Assembly (NCBI GenBank): GCA_947474445.1
Contig: CANJJY010000312.1
Span: forward strand, 1-5,416
From: Oligoflexaceae bacterium
GTDB lineage: Bacteria > Bdellovibrionota_B > Oligoflexia > Oligoflexales > Oligoflexaceae
DNA length: 5,416 nucleotides
Direction of reading: 5' to 3'
The notes below the pieces were generated by a model. That model was not told the DNA's origin and ran no database searches. It was given only the letters and a program-made list of their open reading frames with translations. The position numbers and the translations under genes are program-made. This document shows, piece by piece, positions 4,518-5,416 of this stretch; position 1 is the stretch's first letter; every line of letters begins with the position of its first letter.

Positions 4518-4976
4518 ATGAGTCGCAGATCCCGTACCCCCGATGAAGTCCCTTTTTGGAAAATCAAGAAGCTCGAAGAGATGACCCGCATGGAATGGGA
4601 ATCTCTCTGCGATGGTTGCGCAAAATGCTGTCTGCACAAGATCGAGGATTTCGATACGGCCGAAATCTTTGCGACCAACGTCGCGTGCAAGTTGCTCGAT
4701 CTCAAAAGTTGTCGCTGCAGCAACTACGAAAACAGAAAACGCCACGTTCCCGATTGTCAGATCCTCACGCCCAAGAAGGTGAGGAGCCTCACCTGGCTGC
4801 CGAGCACCTGCGCCTACCGCTTGATCGATCAAGGCAAAGATCTACCGAGCTGGCATCCTCTGATCACCGGACACGCTCATACGGTTCATAAAGCCGGAAT
4901 ATCGGTTCGCAATCGCGTGATTCCGGAACGGGATAATATGGACCTCGAAGACTTTGTCGTCGATTGGGTCCTCTGA
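4518..4976 (+). CDS. ycgN: YcgN/UPF0260 family cysteine-cluster protein
   Basis: A 152-residue protein, close to the 153 of E. coli YcgN. Conserved blocks are PFWKIKKLEEMTRMEWESLC (12-31), CDGCAKCCLHK (31-41), TNVACKLLDLKSCRCSNY (53-70), PDC (78-80), WLPSTCAYRL (93-102) and LPSWHPLITG (109-118). Nine cysteines (C31, C34, C37, C38, C57, C65, C67, C80, C98) suggest binding of a metal or Fe-S cluster, but the family has no established function. I chose ATG 4518 because AGGAG (4502-4506) precedes it and family similarity begins about 12 residues later. The frame stays open to a GTG at 4422, which would give 184 residues but overlaps the arfB control region. Its stop is 3 bases from that of the convergent ferredoxin gene. 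Confidence 0.92.
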   Translation: MSRRSRTPDEVPFWKIKKLEEMTRMEWESLCDGCAKCCLHKIEDFDTAEIFATNVACKLLDLKSCRCSNYENRKRHVPDCQILTPKKVRSLTWLPSTCAYRLIDQGKDLPSWHPLITGHAHTVHKAGISVRNRVIPERDNMDLEDFVVDWVL

Positions 4977-4979
4977 CTC

Positions 4980-5282
4980 TCACGTCACCGCATGATCATC
5001 GACTTCCAATTTTACATCGCCGAAGACCCGGCATTGGCAGGCTAGCCTTTCCTCGGGATCGGCGCGCATCGCCCGCAGAAAGTCTGCTTCAGGAGCGGTG
5101 GGCGGCGATAGGTGCTCGCCTCCAGCCCTCACGCGGCAGATGCAGATGCCGCAGTCAGCTTCGCGGCAATCGAACTCGAGCGCGCTGGTCTGTTTCGCGA
5201 GGGCTTGCAGACCGAGGCCCTTGCGCAGTTTGATGTCCTGCTGCTGGCCAGCATGAATCAAAGTTACGGTGACAGTTTCCAT
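4980..5282 (-). CDS. [2Fe-2S] ferredoxin
   Basis: A 100-residue protein with the plant-type ferredoxin fold. The likely cluster ligands are C39, C44 and C47 (C-x4-C-x2-C in DCREADCGIC) and C82 in RLACQC. Extra cysteines are C49 and C84. The spacing from the third ligand to C82 is 34 residues, slightly longer than in photosynthetic ferredoxins. The N-terminal beta strand (VTVTLIHAG) and C-terminal DVKLEV strand also fit. It would carry electrons in the cytoplasm; the partner reductase or oxygenase is not in the window. The start at 5282 has a modest purine-rich site (AGGAAGAG) upstream. It converges with ycgN with only a 3-base gap, so transcription of each probably runs into the other. Confidence 0.9.
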   Translation of the reverse strand: METVTVTLIHAGQQQDIKLRKGLGLQALAKQTSALEFDCREADCGICICRVRAGGEHLSPPTAPEADFLRAMRADPEERLACQCRVFGDVKLEVDDHAVT

Positions 5283-5334
5283 GGATGTCTATCTCTTCCT
5301 AACGAAAATTCCTGAGACCTTGCATTTCTAGTCT

Positions 5335-5369
5335 AAAAAACGCGCCGGCGCATTGCTCAAATGCAACGC
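5335..5369 (-). terminator. Palindrome and hairpin with T-run upstream of the ferredoxin gene
   Basis: In the gene-free 5283-5416 interval, GCGTTGC and GCAATGC (minus strand, 5369-5363 and 5356-5350) form a 7-bp stem with one G-U pair around ATTTGA. It is followed by the self-complementary GCGCCGGCGC (5342-5351) and TTTTTT (5340-5335). This could end a minus-strand transcript entering from beyond 5416. The T-run is several bases from the best stem, so the call is weak; part of the area must also hold the ferredoxin promoter. Confidence 0.3.
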
Positions 5370-5416
5370 CCGTCCATTTGTTTGAGTCGAAAAGGCTGGT
5401 CAGTCCTTTCGGATGC

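Noticed and set aside
4407..4832. An upstream extension of the arfB frame giving 282 residues.
   Set aside because: It would overlap most of ycgN on the other strand. ArfB family similarity and length (140 residues) and a good ribosome site place the start at 4406.
4556..5315. Open frames overlapping ycgN and the ferredoxin gene (4556-4891, 4964-5233, 5112-5315 plus; 4418-4723 minus).
   Set aside because: They lie in other frames of two well-supported conserved genes and show no family features.
1..5416. tRNA, rRNA or a CRISPR array.
   Set aside because: No cloverleaf, rRNA-like stretch or regularly spaced short repeats were seen; the only direct repeats are the 1095-base-offset domains and the 8-bp target duplication.

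Overview
The window looks like chromosomal DNA of a Gram-negative bacterium of roughly balanced GC content. It carries typical proteobacterial housekeeping genes (arfB, a ycgN-type gene, a [2Fe-2S] ferredoxin) beside an accessory locus. The mix of a secreted FGE-fold/FN3 protein with these genes would fit the Bdellovibrionota/Oligoflexia, but this placement is a guess.

Positions 1-1367 hold the 3' part of a long plus-strand gene whose start lies before the window. It encodes the end of one formylglycine-generating-enzyme (FGE-sulfatase, C-type-lectin fold) domain, a fibronectin-III-like linker, and a second complete FGE-like domain. Positions 1-255 and 1096-1350 are the same sequence at a 1095-base (365-codon) offset, with no indels. 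In the first 116 bases of the repeat the 8 differences fall mostly at third codon positions (6 of 8). In the last 138 bases, 20 of 22 differences fall at first or second positions, 17 of 22 involve an adenine, and only one changed codon is synonymous. This is the signature of diversity-generating retroelement (DGR) variable regions. The protein is best read as a DGR target with two variable regions (VR1 117-254, VR2 1212-1349) in one polypeptide. No template repeat or reverse transcriptase is visible, so they lie outside the window.

Positions 1547-3952 are a complete IS66-family element of 2406 bp with 23-bp terminal inverted repeats (22/23 match), flanked by a perfect 8-bp target duplication (GATTCAAA). 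It inserted between the variable gene and arfB. tnpB and tnpC read on the minus strand. The tnpA-like gene sits at the other end on the plus strand, convergent with tnpC and overlapping it by 18 bp, whereas IS66 elements normally carry tnpA-tnpB-tnpC in one direction. Palindromes near the convergent ends may terminate each transcript inside the opposing gene.

Positions 3984-5282 are ordinary genome: arfB (minus) diverges from ycgN (plus), and ycgN converges with a ferredoxin gene (minus) with only 3 bases between their stops. Positions 5283-5416 carry no gene but contain a GC-rich palindrome and a hairpin.
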